Assembly (NCBI RefSeq): GCF_000002995.4
Contig: NW_025062479.1
Span: forward strand, 13,649,721 to 13,713,720
From: Brugia malayi
Lineage: Eukaryota; Nematoda; Chromadorea; Rhabditida; Onchocercidae
Direction of reading: 5' to 3'
Length of the DNA stretch: 64,000 nt
The notes beneath the pieces are model-generated. The model saw nothing but the letters and a program-made list of their open reading frames with translations. It did not search any database and was not told the DNA's origin. A program made the position numbers and the translations under genes. Position 1 is the stretch's first letter, and each line of letters opens with the position of its first letter. This document shows positions 24,001 to 37,570 of this stretch, in pieces.

Positions 24001-27000
24001 AAAAAAAAAAAATGGCTTCAAAAAGGGGAAAAAATTAACACTGAAATTACTGTTGTTTTTATTTAATATATAAATAAAAGAAAAATTATATCCTTAAATA
24101 AATATCTAAAGACTTAAAAGAGTATCAAATTAAAATTAAAAAAACCGCCAAATTTATGATAAGCAAGAATGTAAGCAACTAAAATCAAATTTGAAAGTAG
24201 TCAGAAGATTTTCCAAAAACAAACCCTCGAAAACTTGCTCCAAAGTAATTTTCATACCATTCTGAAAAAAAAGAGAAAAACTATTCTTCATAATGCAAAC
24301 AAAGCAAAGAAATTTTAAAATCTCAGTTGCTTTAACTAAATCTTAACTTCATATCCCCTAAGTAATTTTAATTTGAAACCTTCCAGTTCAAAATATCATC
24401 TTAATTAAACTAAATGACCACGTATTAGCATATCAGTAATAGCTAACAAGAACTAGAGAAAAAAAATGAACCCTTTCCAAAACTACTGTATCCTTTTCTG
24501 TTTTCATCTTTTTTTTAATAAAACGTAGCAAATGTTTTTGATTCATCGAACTAGCAGCATGTATATGTGTATCAACCTGCAATTTTATTAAATTAAATTC
24601 ATTAGTATTGATTAAGAAAGGTATAAGAAAGGTAAAAATTATAACTTTATGTGTTTATGACTTAATTTTCTAAACACTTGCCTTTCTAATATTATAAAAA
24701 TCACGATGTGGCACAGATTTCTGTTCATGTTGCTCTCGAAGTTCATTCATCAATGTGTGTAATTGGAACTTATTTTGCAAGAAGCACAATCGTCGATAGC
24801 AAAAACTTTTTCTAAAAATGATAACTCTACATGAGATTATCATGGCTATCACTTATCAGATCGATTACAGCTTAGTAAAACCATAAGTGATAAGTAAATA
24901 CAAATAATTATAGAATTATAATAGGAAGTAACAATTTATTATATTATTAATTGAAGCAGCTTTAATTCAAAAATAGAATGCCATTTATGAAAATCCTTTG
25001 AAAACTTTTTTTTTTTTTTTAAGAAAGAAATAGACTAATAATTAAAAAAGAAAACTGAGCCAATATTTTAATCCTTTAATTTCTTAAGTATCACATGATA
25101 ATGAAATTTATAGCACTGTCTAATAAAATCAATCTGACAAAAATACCTTTTTTTTTAGGACACAAGAAAAAATCGTCGTTTTAAATGAGAGATAAAAAAA
25201 GAATTAAGAAATTTTAAGAACAGAATGTCTAAACAAAACGAAATTAGTTTTTACTTACAGCGGTCCATTTACAATCATTACTGAAAGCCTTTCTAAATCT
25301 CTTAAAAATTTCTCCTTTGAAATATATGCATGTCGAAACTGATGTGGTACTTCTTCATCTTTATCTAGAATTTCCACCTGCAATTTTCTTTTTTTCGTTG
25401 TTGTTGAAATCTTCAATTCTTCAAATATACCATTAATTAATTTGGCAGCAAAATTATACCTATTAAAAAAACCAAATAACTATTAATAATTTAAAGAAAA
25501 ACAACTTACCATGCCACGATTTCGTTTCAATATATAAGTTTTTTCATATTTTGGTAATGGTATATTTAAACCCCAATGGTCTTCTGGTGGAAGAGGTGGA
25601 TTATATGATGTTTGTGCAGCTGAAAATTAGAAAATTATTTCATTAGTTTCTTCACTGAATCAAACTTTTATCTTCAAAATGCATTAGTTAAAATAATTCA
25701 AATTAAATGCATGCAAGCAAAAGATAGGATTTCATCTAAATTTAGACGCCCAAATGAATAGTAAACGTGTAAAATATCTTGAATAATATTCCAAAAAATA
25801 AAAAAAAAAAGCCACAATAACCAGAAAATAAATTAATCGATGATTTGCATATTATGAAATGATTATTCAACATTTATGAATATTGCTATCATATAGCTCA
25901 ATTAAATTTGCATATGAAATAAAAACATACTAGTTCATTCGGACATCTGAATAATAAGCTTAGGAAACCATCGCTTTAAGAATGATATATCTAACAGAAA
26001 TGCATTCCAGTGAAGAAAAAGTAAAATTACAACAAACTGTTAATATAAAAGGAAATAAAACATTACTCGCCACTGGTCAATAGTATTTGGTCAAATTTAG
26101 CATATTCTTTTATATCAATAATTTGTTTTTTAAACATTTTGTAATTTATCAATCAGTCTTCATGGCATATAAATAACAAAAGTTGGCTAATATCAAAATA
26201 TGAAGATGACGCATTTCTAAATTCAAAATTATTTTAGACAAATATACCATCAAAAGTATTACTGCTATTGTACCACGAAAAATGGTAAATCTAAGTTCCT
26301 AGTTTCTTTAAAATTTTTTTTTATTACATCCTAGTTTCTTTAAATTTAAACAAACTAAGGTAAGCAATATAACATCAAAAAGTGCACACTGAATTCACCA
26401 GACAAGAGTCATTGTGAGTGTAATTTAAAAAAAAATTAATATTATAAAACAGGAAAAGTTGAATGAGATAAAGGACAAAAAGCAATTTCAAAATTTTAGA
26501 TGAAAAAAAGAATCAAAGAAAAAAGATAAAATTTGAAAAAAAACAAAAACAATTATTATTAAAAGATTTGCTAAACTATAAACTGTAATAAGTCAAATTT
26601 AATGAGAAGAAAAACAGCGAGTTAGTTCAAAAATACTACTCTAAAACACACTTTTCTAGTACAAAACTCTAAATGTTATCCTAACATATTAAAACTTTAA
26701 TGTTATGATATCATATAAATAACTCACTTTTTTTCTTCCTTTCCTTCTTCAATCTTTCCTTTTATTTTTCTTGCTATTTTTGTTAGGTAATTTTATTTGT
26801 TTTAATTTAGATACATAATAATCCATTCCTATATTGTTTTCGTTAAAAATACAAGAAAAATAATATTTGACGTTTTGTTCTCAAGAAAATAATAATCTAT
26901 ATTTATAGATATAAATCGACTGAACAAAGGATTTGATCCGAAATTTAAAAAAAAAAAAAAAAAGAAAAGAAAAAGAAAAAAAGATTGCAATTTATATGTT

Positions 27001-30000
27001 AGCCAAAAAAAAACCCCAATTCATGCTGTTACTTCTTATAAATCACTAAAATCTTTTTTATTTTTCTAACCTAAATTATATTTATTACCTTCCGGATGCC
27101 TCTCCTTATCCAATGCTGCTGACATAGCATCTTTTGAGACGTCATGTGAAGACTCTTAAAATTTGCAAAAACTTAAAAAAAAAAAAGAAAAGGAAAAGAA
27201 AAAATTTAATAGTGCTAATCATATTAATAGCAGTAACAAGAAAACAATTATAAAAAATGATAAGAAAGTACATTACAACCAATAATTAAGAAATTCAATT
27301 GTAAAGCAACTATATTATAAGAAAAAAAAAAAGAAAGAAAAATTAAAAGCAATATCGAAATAAAGAACAAGATGAGGGAGAAAGGAAAAGAGAATGAAAT
27401 AAGATCTAAACTAATTAAAAAAAACCTACATAAAATTCCAGCTGAATTTTGCAATTGAACATGACAGCATAAATTGTAATGCATTTGAAAAAAAAAAAAA
27501 AAAAAAAAGAACTGAATCATTATCTTTTTAAAAAGAAAAGAATAAGTAGTTGATGCAATTGAAGTGTTTTTTAAAAATTGACTAAAGCTTTGGTTTATTA
27601 GTTGCATCATTTTCCCTCACTCTTAAATATCTAATTATGATATAATGAAAGCTCTACAATTTAAAACTTAAAACTATGTGATTTGCTGTTAAACGATTAT
27701 ACATAAACAGCTGACTTGTATGAACTTCAAAAAAGAAAAACTTTTTTATAAATTACAGCGTATGAAATAAATCTAAACGCAGGGAAATTACAAAGCTTAA
27801 AAAGTAAACGGTGTGCTCTTAACAAAATGAATTTATATGCGTCTTAGGTTTGAAAAAAAAGTATGTATATATAATAATATTATTACAAAACAAACTCATT
27901 TCGATGTTTTTTCGTCGATATTTTGGCAAATTTTTCGGATAGTAACCAGCGAGAAAATTTTTGGTTGTTAACGGAAATTGATTTCCAATACGCTCCATAT
28001 ATTCCTTACGTAGCATCAGTGCTTCAGTTAATTCCCGGGCCGATTCTTTTAAATCTTCCAGTGGTACCTGAAAAAAGAAATTCAAGTTCATCCATTAATT
28101 TATACAGAAGCAAACTTCAACATTACAAGTAAATACACCTTACATTGCTAAATTTTCATTCTTCTTTCATATTTCATTCGCTTAAAACTGTCAACAACAA
28201 CAAAAAAATCAAATATGGAAAATGAAATTTTGATAAGTAAAAAATAAAAAAATAGAGTTCTTTCTTTTTTTTAAATTTTAATCAAACCCCAGAAAGCTCT
28301 TCTCCGGTTACGGCCATTCGTTGATAATTAACATCAACAGCATCTCGGAATGTATACATTTCAACATGTTGTGGTGATCGAGCACGAAGCTCCAGATTTT
28401 CATCCATTCCATTTAACAATCCGAGTGAATTAATTTGTAGAAGTGAAGAATCACCATCATGTTGCGCTGATTCCATTCGAGCTCTACAAAATAAGAAACG
28501 AAAATAGTGATCATTAGTTTGATTTCTATTTCAAAGATGCATAGAAAATTTTACCCTCCATTTAAATTTTCAACATTATCAATTACTAATTTCAGATGTA
28601 CAAGAAAAGCATTTTTGCTCTCATCTAAATAATTCATATTTCAATTGCAAATCTCAAGTTAATATTTTCATGTGTTTTAGTATATTTCAAATAATACTGC
28701 AACTACTATTAACGATTAGGTTTATATATACTAGTTAAGTATATAAAAAAGTATACTAATAATAATTATGTTAATAATATAATATTGATACTATAAAAAG
28801 AATGGTTATCAAGATAAAATCAGTAAAAATAGCAGTAATGATAATTAGATAGTATTAATAAGAAAAAATTCTATGTATGAATTCTGAATTGAGGATATTA
28901 AAATGACAAAATTTCAACAGCTTAAAATCTCCACTAGATTGTACATGAATTAATGCAAATTAGTGATGATCGAATTATCTTATTCTTTTCGTTTATCTTT
29001 TAGAAAAAGATATATATTATACTAACTCTCAAATTATGATTCAAAATGATCGTAATGGATAGAAGTGAAATGTTTAACGGTAATAATAAAATATCTATGA
29101 ACAAGCATTCGAAATAATAAAGAAGCAAAAAATGGTAACAACGAGCAAAATGCACGATTAATATTAGATGATGGAAAAACGAAGAAACAGAAATGATGAC
29201 GCAAATATATATAATTTAAACAGGTATAATTCATTCAACTCCTATAAAATGGTCAATTTATTTATTTGGGATATTATTTTAATCTAAGCATATTTTAGTT
29301 TAGAATGAATAATAAATTTAATCATTAAATATTTTTTCGGTGCAAAATTATTGAACACTTTGCATAAAATGTATGCAATTAAGAAATATATACATATAAT
29401 AAAACATTTCAGATAAAACTAGATCAAAATTAATTAGATTAAAATAACAGTCATGCAATGCGCTAACAATGAATAGTGATTAGCAAATGGTTGACCTTAA
29501 AGATAATAAAAACATAAATTATTTAAAATAAGAAGGCACCATTTTGTACGATTGCATCTAGCATGCATATCACAACAATTGTAAGATGCAGTTGCACTAA
29601 ACGATCGAAAAGTATCGCATTTTGTCCCATACAATATTTCACATTCATCGAAATATCATATAATAAAATCAAATTTAGTGCATTCATTCGTTTATTACAC
29701 TATTATTGGCAATATCAGTTGAACAATGAAATAAAATTAAAAAAAAAAATTAACGAGTAAATTATGACTCACTGCAAAGAATGACGACGTAATTTTCCAG
29801 AATTTCGACACCTGTAAATTTAATTAACAAAGAGGTTAGTTTTGTTATTGTAACAAATATATGAATAATGATTACCTGCATGTTATCCACTTTACTTAAT
29901 TTGTACAGTATATGGAAAAAAAAAAGCGAAAGGTTAATGAAGTTTAGAAAAAAGTGTAGCAGAATCTATATACTGATTTTTTCTTTTTTTTTTTTTTTTG

Positions 30001-31880
30001 CTCTTTGTTTTTATCAGCTTAAAAAAATTTGATGCTTTGAACAGATTATCAAACGAAGTTTAAGTTAACAGTTTTTAAATCATATTGATTATCAATAAGT
30101 ATGCAGTTTCATGATACTATTAATAACAAAATGTCGCCATATTGAGGTCATTCAGAAAGATGTCCTATTGAAGCAATAATTGAGGTTAACCTGCTTAACT
30201 TACAATAATTTCTAGCAAATAAATTTCTTACAGATTGGAAAGTTGTAAAAATGGTAAATTAGTAATTAAATGACCGCCTTTTATTGAACCTTTTCTTGCA
30301 TTCGATTGTAAAATTCGATACTAGCCTTTTGCTTCTTCAATACAAAGCTAGAACTAAAAACAAAACAATTCCAAGGTGATTTGAAAAGAAGTAAACTATA
30401 TCGTTTAAAAACTAGTTTTTAGATTGCTTAAATTAGTTAAATTAGTGAGCTCTATTCATCTCTGACTTTATTAAATCCATCGTCTGGATTAAGTAGAAGC
30501 ATTTTTTCCATCATCATTTGTTTGAGAAGTTTGTTCATTTGTATAAAGTTCCAAATAAAGTTAAAAATAAATAAGATACAAACAAGCAAAAAGAAAATGA
30601 ACGAAATTTTCTTGCCATATTGATGAAATACTTTTAAACTGGTGAACTTAATTAGAGAAGCAAAAGTAACATATATTTCTGGACAGAAAAAGTGAACTTC
30701 TTAATGAAAGCATCACAAGAATAATTAATTCATAAGTATGCTAAGAGCTAGAAATACCTATTTGTAAGCTGTCGATGAATTGCATCTTTACTTTCTTTTA
30801 CTTCAATCGGATATTGCGAAATTTCAAAAGGAGGTGAAACCATATGATGATCGGAATCTTCCATAAATCCTACTTGAAATGGACCACAATCGAGGACATC
30901 TGAATCGACTGTTTCTGTAAAAAAACTGTCTCTAGAAACAAAATCCGCAAAAATAAAATTTATCAAGCAAAGATATTATTTAAGACATTTGAATTATTGT
31001 TTAATAAATAAAGCTATATGCATATATAGAATAACTACTCACTAATTCGGCATTCTAATTTAATCATTCATTTATCAACTAATCTATCATTTACATACAG
31101 GTTATAATGTAGTAGAATTTTTGCTATGTTAATTAAAGAAAAAAAATTAACTAACTAGGTTAGACTGGATATCTAAGATTTATTTTTTTAATGTGCTAGA
31201 AAAAAAAGGACACACATACAGATTTCATTCTCATTAAAAAAAAATAAACAAAATACCATAATTTAACTACAATAAATAATACTTTCCTTAATGTAGCAAA
31301 ATGAATAAAATAATTAATAACGATAATCTTAATGTTTCAAAAAAAAAAAAAAAAAAAACAGTAGTTGTAATATGAAGAAAATGAAAAAAAAAAAATAAAC
31401 TTTTTTTTTCCTTCTGATAAAAATATATGAATGAAAATGAAATGAAATTAAAAACAAAAAATAAATAAATAAATAAAAAATAAACTTACTTAATGTATTA
31501 GCCAGAAATGATGTTAACTGTCCATCCATTGTTTGTGATAATTTTGAAATATCTTGTGATGACTGTTGTTGTTGCTGTTGTGTGCTAACAATCTCTTCCG
31601 AGAATTGATCACAAATTGTTGCTTTTTCTTCTGCTACTATTGTTGTTGTTACTGCTGTTGCTGCTACTGCTACACTATCATCATTATCAACAACAACATT
31701 ATCAATATTATCACTATCATCATCAACATTACTATCATCATTACTACTATTATTATCAATAATAGTATTATTTGCAATAAGAAATATATTAGTATCAGCT
31801 GTAGAAGGCGAGAAAAAATTGACTGATGGTGGTGTGCCAAATAAACCACTTAGGGGACATTTCCGATGTGCTGATGACAT
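21020..31880 (-). CDS. ampd-1: AMP deaminase, 19 exons, 921 aa
   Basis: Converts AMP to IMP plus ammonia in purine nucleotide cycling; cytosolic, normally tetrameric. Exons on minus: 31490-31880, 30758-30914, 29773-29811, 28288-28483, 27896-28067, 27089-27154, 25510-25619, 25259-25377, 24682-24811, 24472-24576, 24225-24261, 23655-23839, 23285-23448, 22910-23087, 22391-22503, 21902-22022, 21634-21807, 21357-21467, 21020-21217. All phases agree. The catalytic half is close to human AMPD2: zinc ligands DTHIH (His464/His466), LRPHCGE (His733, Glu736), [10 protein letters not shown] (Asp810/Asp811), and a tail with KVHWLGPNY. The first exon is a low-complexity Asn/Asp/Ser/Val leader with six Gln, and the N-terminal third is poorly conserved, as usual in the family. 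Three introns use GC donors (at 24681, 21633, 21356), each supported by homology across the join. Exon 6 is the least certain. Confidence 0.96.
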
Positions 31881-32132
31881 TTATCAACCACTGTCTATTG
31901 ATCAATAATAATCACAGAATATTCAATCGTTTAATATGCCTTTGCTGTAATAATAAATTACAAATGTAATTTTAATTTAGTTAACGAATGCATATTACAT
32001 CAATGAATTTTAAGCGTTAATTTCGCTATCAATCGATTTGTAGCAAAAATGAACGAGGTCGAACATTACATTAATGGTAATAGTGCAATTAAAGGAAAAA
32101 TTATTGATTAAATAATTTGCTGAATAATTTAC

Positions 32133-32226
32133 CTGTATACTCCATCTTAATTATTGTATTACTTTCACTCTCTTTTTTTTGCTCAGAAGAATTGATGAAA
32201 TTAAAAATGGAGGGACACTGCGACAT
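32133..32226 (-). CDS. ampd-1: Alternative first coding exon of AMP deaminase (31 codons)
   Basis: On the minus strand a TATTTAG acceptor (32229-32230) is followed one base later by an ATG, 31 open codons (MSQCPSIFNFINSSEQKK, ending MEYT) and a GTAAAT donor. It ends in phase 1, exactly like the main first exon at 31490, and both fit the exon at 30758-30914. Joining it would give an 822-aa isoform without the Asn/Asp-rich leader. The upstream pyrimidine-rich tract on this strand (GA-rich on plus) suits a trans-splice acceptor. No homology supports the peptide itself. Confidence 0.55.
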
Positions 32227-35200
32227 GCCTAAATATGATTGAAAGAATGAGAGAGAGAGAAAGAAAGAAGGAGAGAGAGAATGGAAATAATGGAGAGAGT
32301 GGAAAAGCGAGGGAGAAAGAGGGAGAAAGAGAGAGAAAGAATTATAGAAATTAATGATGAAAACGACAAAAACAACAATAACAACGGTGACAATAACGAA
32401 GATGAAATTTGAAAAATGGAAAGAAGACAAATCTGCTATAATGAACCGAAAGTAATATTATTCGCTTATTCCTTCTTTACTGGTTAAATCTTTTTCACTT
32501 AGACTAATTGTGAAAATACTTTTTTTCGATTGTGAAAAATAGTATTTTCGATGAGAAAATTAAGTATGAATGTACAAATAATGAAATTATCTTCCTCCGA
32601 TCAAATTACTAAGAAGTAAGTTAAGCAAGCAAACCTGATCTGATTAATATTCGCTACACGAATTAAGCAAGCAGGTCTGATCTGATTTAAAACAAGCAAG
32701 CAGATGTGATTTGATTGATATTTGATGAAACTATTATGCAAGATAAGCAAGCAGATGTGATCTGGCTGGTATCTGGTCAAATTACTACGGGAATCCGTGA
32801 CTAATTGTTATTGCATATTTCTTTATCGTAACAATGAGCTGTATAACTGTCACTCATGTCAATGACCCTATTTTCAATGATGATCTGTTCCAGAAGTACA
32901 CATCAATCCATTATCCTGTCAATCATTAGTCATCACCGATGCTGTTTTATTCGTACACATTGAATTAGATCAATTTCATAAGTTAACATTAGCTGACAAA
33001 TACATTTGTAAACATTTCTTCTTAGTCCAAAATTATTAATTTTTTCTTTTTAAACTGTGCAATGTGATGGCTAATTACTTTTGTTATAAAAATTTATCAG
33101 CCATTTCTTATCATCTTATTAAAATCATTTCAATTAAAATATTTAGAACGATGACATGTGATAATTTGTCAAGTATTATATTATGTTAAAGAAAGCTATA
33201 ACTTTAAAATAAAATATTGCTTAGCTAAAATCTATAATACTGGAATCACTAATATGTGTTCTTGTCCTTACTTTAATTTCTTTGAAATTTTTATAATGTA
33301 GCCTAGTTTACTCTAGTCCAGTTTTGTCTAATTTATTAACTATTTATTTATTTATAGTTATCATATAATAAGTATATATATAACTAGTGGGTATTAAACA
33401 TTTTCTGATTTAAAATTTACTCTACTAAGATGTTGGTTGATTTTTACAGATGAATAAGATGAATATTGGACATATTTCCCTGATGAATTTTCATCATTTG
33501 TCCTATGACTTCTTGACACTGCTTTTATCATTATTTATACCTATAGCACTTCATTATTAAATATTATTTGGATTATTGCAAAAAGAGAATAAAAACAAGA
33601 AAAGATTGATTATAATATATCAGCATCAGCAAAAATGAAACTTCATAAAATGAAAAAACGAAATTAAAATCTGATGCAAAACATTTCAAAGTTTTCAATT
33701 CAGTCGAAAATTACAGTTTTATCGATTTACAATGTTTTATTTCGTTTTTTTTTTTTTTTTTTTTTTTTTAATGACGGCTTTTTATGGCATGCGCTAAAAT
33801 TATAAATATATGGAAAAAAATTATGCAATGTCTTAGAATTGGAAAGTTAATTAGATGTTATAATATTGAAAAGTCATATTTTAGAATTTTAATTATTTAC
33901 TATTTGCATTTAAGCGATAAAATTACTGTTAATAATAAAAGTAGGCCTTATAACAAATGAGTAAGTTTAAAGCAAATTCCATGGAAAATCAAACATAGTA
34001 AAAAAGTTTATTAAACAAATTAATTTGAAAACAAAGTTACAATTAATCATTATAGCTCTTAATCATTTCTAATTACACTAAAAACCACTGAAAAAAATTT
34101 TCACAAATAAATACAAACTAAATTAAAATTGGAAAAAAGAAAAAACGGAAATTTCAAACAACAAAAAATCGTTCAACAACTGCCACACAACAAATTTACC
34201 AAAAAAAAGGAACGATAAAAAGCATTTTGTAGAAAAAATGATGGAACAATTCTTTTGCAAATTCGGACGCAAAAAAAAAAAGTTGTGAAATTACATTTTG
34301 CAAAAAAAAAAGAGTTTTCATTCTGTCCCTCGTTTCTTTTTCGCTTTTCTTTTACCGTTTCTTTCATCCTTCCTGTTATCAAATCATTGATAAATTAAAT
34401 TTTGCAAATGATAATCGTTAGATCAAAAAGAAAAAATCTTTAATTGATAGGAAATAACATTTTATTAAATTAAATTGTAGGTTATATCAATTAAATTATT
34501 GGAAATAAATTTTTTTGGAAAGAAAATCCTGAATGTTTTTAATTATTAATATAAAATTATGATATAAATTAATTTCTGTTTAAAATTATTGAAAACTAAC
34601 AATTATTTTATAAATAAGTGATTTATACTATATGTTTCAATTTATTTTACTGAAATATCAGATTTGGCTTATTTTAATTTTTTCTATTTCTGCGTTTTTC
34701 CAATAAAAATTAGTTCTTTTTTTTTTAATTTTATCAATTTATTGTTACTGAATTGTTTTTTTTATTGTAAACAAAATTGCTATTAGTTATAGCATATTGC
34801 GCTATTGCATCAAATTTTTAAATAAATTTTACTCTTCAAATCAGTGATTAATAATAATCCTTCGTTCCTGTAATTTTAGATCAATCGAAATAACTGCATA
34901 AAAAGAGACAGATGGAAAGGAAGACGGAGATAGGAAAATACTGTTTTTTTTTTTTTAAGAAAAGGCCTAAAGTTTAAAAAAAACATTAAAAAAAACTTTC
35001 GATATGTTTTGAAAAGAAAAATTAGATTTAAACAAAATTGCTGAGTTGTGCAGAAATGATATTAGACGACAATAAAATGCAATTGAAGGAGTAGAAAGAC
35101 GAAAGAAGAAAGAAAATTAAAAGGAAAAGGAAAAAGATAAAAAAAGCGAAAGGATTTGTCTTTGATGTAACAATCACATTGGAAATAAAAGTTCATTTTC

Positions 35201-36849
35201 CTTTAGCAGTTTATCCCAACTATAAATTGTCCTTGTTGTCATCGTTGTTCCCTAGCAACAATGAATAGCATGTTATGATAATAATAATATATGAATGTGA
35301 AGACAAATGCATATTATTCTCATATGACAAGTGATTTAGAATTTTGTTTTAAATGGTGATTATTTTATTGATAATAATAGTATTTTTATATGTAATAACA
35401 ACAATAATTATGATAATTTATTAATGTTATATTTAATATTATTGATAAATTGGAGTGAAATTTTTTTTTCGAAAAAAATATAATTATATGTAATAATCAA
35501 TTAAACTAATATAAAATTATCACTAGACCTTAAGCTTGCCTTTAAATGATTAGAAATTTTGAATTAATAATGAATGAGAATAATGTTATAATTTTAATTT
35601 GAGGGAATATTACTTGTTAAATGTTAAATATTAAAATTAAGCAATAAACGGAAAAATCGCGTTGAAAAAAAGAATTTGAAATGAAATAAATTTATTTGAC
35701 TATCTTTGTAAGTGCAGTATTTTTCCCATTTTTTCATTGCCCTATAAATTTTCCTTCTTTTTCCTCTTTTTTCTACCTTAATGAAGTTCATTAATTATCA
35801 ATGGCATTTCAGAAAATGAAAGTGAAATTCCAATACTTCTTAAATATCGAACTTTTGCACAAACGAAGAATAATCTATAAGTACATAAATGATTAAATAA
35901 AATGTAAATAGTTATTTCGAAAAAAAAAAATTATTTGTGAAGGAGAAAGAGGAGATTGTGAAAAATGAAAAATGGATGAAATCTGAAGATCTTAGAGAAG
36001 AGATGACACAAAAAAAGAAAAAAGCAAAAAATAAATAAGGAAAGAAAGAAAAAAGAAGCGAAACAAAACAAGACGAAATGAAACAAAAAAAAAAAAAAAA
36101 TCGAAGTGGTAGATGTTCGGATAAATTTTGATAAACAATTTAAGCATTGTGGAATTCTCTCAGTCTTTTCTATCAATGTATTGTAAATAAAATGAATGTA
36201 AAATATGCAAAAATCTTTAAAATATAAAAATAATTCTATCAATAAAATTAAACAAAAGAAAATTAATAATATAAAAGCTAACATTTATGCATTAAATTTT
36301 AATCAGCACTTTGAATTGATCAAATTAAGTGTTTGTTTCTTTTTTCTTTTTTTTTTTTCTCTTTCCTTTCACAAATATTATTCATTTATTATTTGCATTA
36401 TTTATTTCCTCGATATTTTTAGCAAATTAAAAAAAAAAAAAAAAATGATATTATTTAAAATATCATCAATTTGATAAATTATATGGTATTAAATTGCATG
36501 ATCTGGAAATAAATAATTTATCGATTTGCATTGAAATAGATTGGAAAAGCTATCACCAAATAAATATTGTCTTTTACTTATTCTTTTATTTTTTTAAGCT
36601 TTTATTTAAGCATTTATTTTTTACACGCATAATCTTAAGCTTTTATAGAAGCTTTTATTGTCTTCTGCTAATCACTTCATTACAATTATTATATTTTGCT
36701 TATTCAAATGATTGAAGTGCGCAATTTCATCTATTAATTTCCAATATTTTGGATTAAAAAACATTCCTTACATTTCATTAAAATGTCTTGGTTTCAGGCA
36801 GAAAACAAAATAAAATAAGAAAAGAAAAAGAAAAGGGGAAAAGGAAACG
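32227..36849. other. 4.6 kb intergenic, low complexity
   Basis: Between divergent AMP deaminase and the small secreted collagen. A GA-rich tract fills 32238-32340, a degenerate repeat lies at 32623-32790, a 24-base T run near 33747, and purine-rich stretches at 35095-35155 and 35940-36075. I found no exon with family support. Confidence 0.5.
32623..32790. repeat. Degenerate direct repeat, four copies of AAGCAAGCAG unit
   Basis: Copies of AAGCAAGCA followed by (A/G)TSTGATCTGATT-like sequence start near 32623, 32664, 32693 and 32744. Spacing is irregular (about 29 to 51 bp), so this is a decayed minisatellite or a cluster of related motifs upstream of AMP deaminase. Confidence 0.7.
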
Positions 36850-37570
36850 ATGAAAAATATTGCTATCTTCTACTTTCATATAATTTTTTTACTAAGCGTA
36901 AGTTTAAATGAAAAATTTTCTTACAATCAAAAAATTATCAAAATTTGTTCTCAAATAATTAATTAATCTTAAATAATTACATTATTGATGATACATGCAT
37001 AATCGGATTAAAAGTTAGGTATAATAAATTTTACAATGAAATTATTAATTAAGAACTATCAAAAGATTTAAAAATTTTTCATTGTTCATTTTTTTAAGAA
37101 ATAACTTTTTATTAGAATTCAGTTCATTTTATAGTTTAAAAAAATCTTAAAATTAATTATAACGAAAATCTCTCGAATTCTACAGCAAAAAATGATACCT
37201 TAATTTATTCTTTTAACATTATTAACATAAGTGCACGTGTTGTTCCATAATTAATTTTAGTAAACATAAAATTTACCAATGAATTTTGCCCATTACTTTC
37301 TTTCATTCTTTCTCTCTTCCTTTCACTCTTCCTTTTCCCCATTCTCTGTATGCATTCTCTTTTTTTGAGAGAAAGAGAGAAGTGAATTCACCTGTTTTAA
37401 AGATCTCATATGCCGTCAAATATATCAAAGGTCCTAAAGGTCCACGAGGCGATCCTGGGCCACCAGGTAAACCAGGTGTTGTAGGACCTAAAGGTCCTCA
37501 AGGAATGACCGGAAAACCGGGCATGAAAGGCCCTCGAGGTCCAAAGGGCAATCCCGACAAGGTGAACTGA
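36850..37570 (+). CDS. Small secreted collagen-like protein, 2 exons, about 83 aa
   Basis: A TTTCAG site at 36797 gives a plausible spliced-leader acceptor 52 bases before the ATG. Exon 1 (36850-36897) encodes a signal peptide core, [16 protein letters not shown], and ends at a GTAAGT donor in phase 0. Exon 2 starts at 37370 (after TTTTTTGAG) or at 37403 (after TTTTAAAG); both are phase 0. It then has exactly 14 uninterrupted Gly-X-Y triplets beginning [16 protein letters not shown], and ends GNPDKVN-stop. There are no cysteines and no non-collagen C-terminal domain, so it is far shorter than a cuticle collagen. A strong GTAAGC donor follows 7 bases after the stop, suggesting a 3' UTR intron or an extended isoform. 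It could also be a fragment of a larger gene. Confidence 0.6.

Noticed and set aside
31566..31826. Plus-strand open frame rich in Cys/Tyr/Ile
   Set aside because: It is the complement of the trinucleotide-rich first exon of AMP deaminase.
35244..35259. GTTGTTCCCTAGCAAC, resembling an RFX X-box
   Set aside because: Only one half-site fits well, the spacing is not the nematode 14-mer, and no ciliary gene is adjacent.
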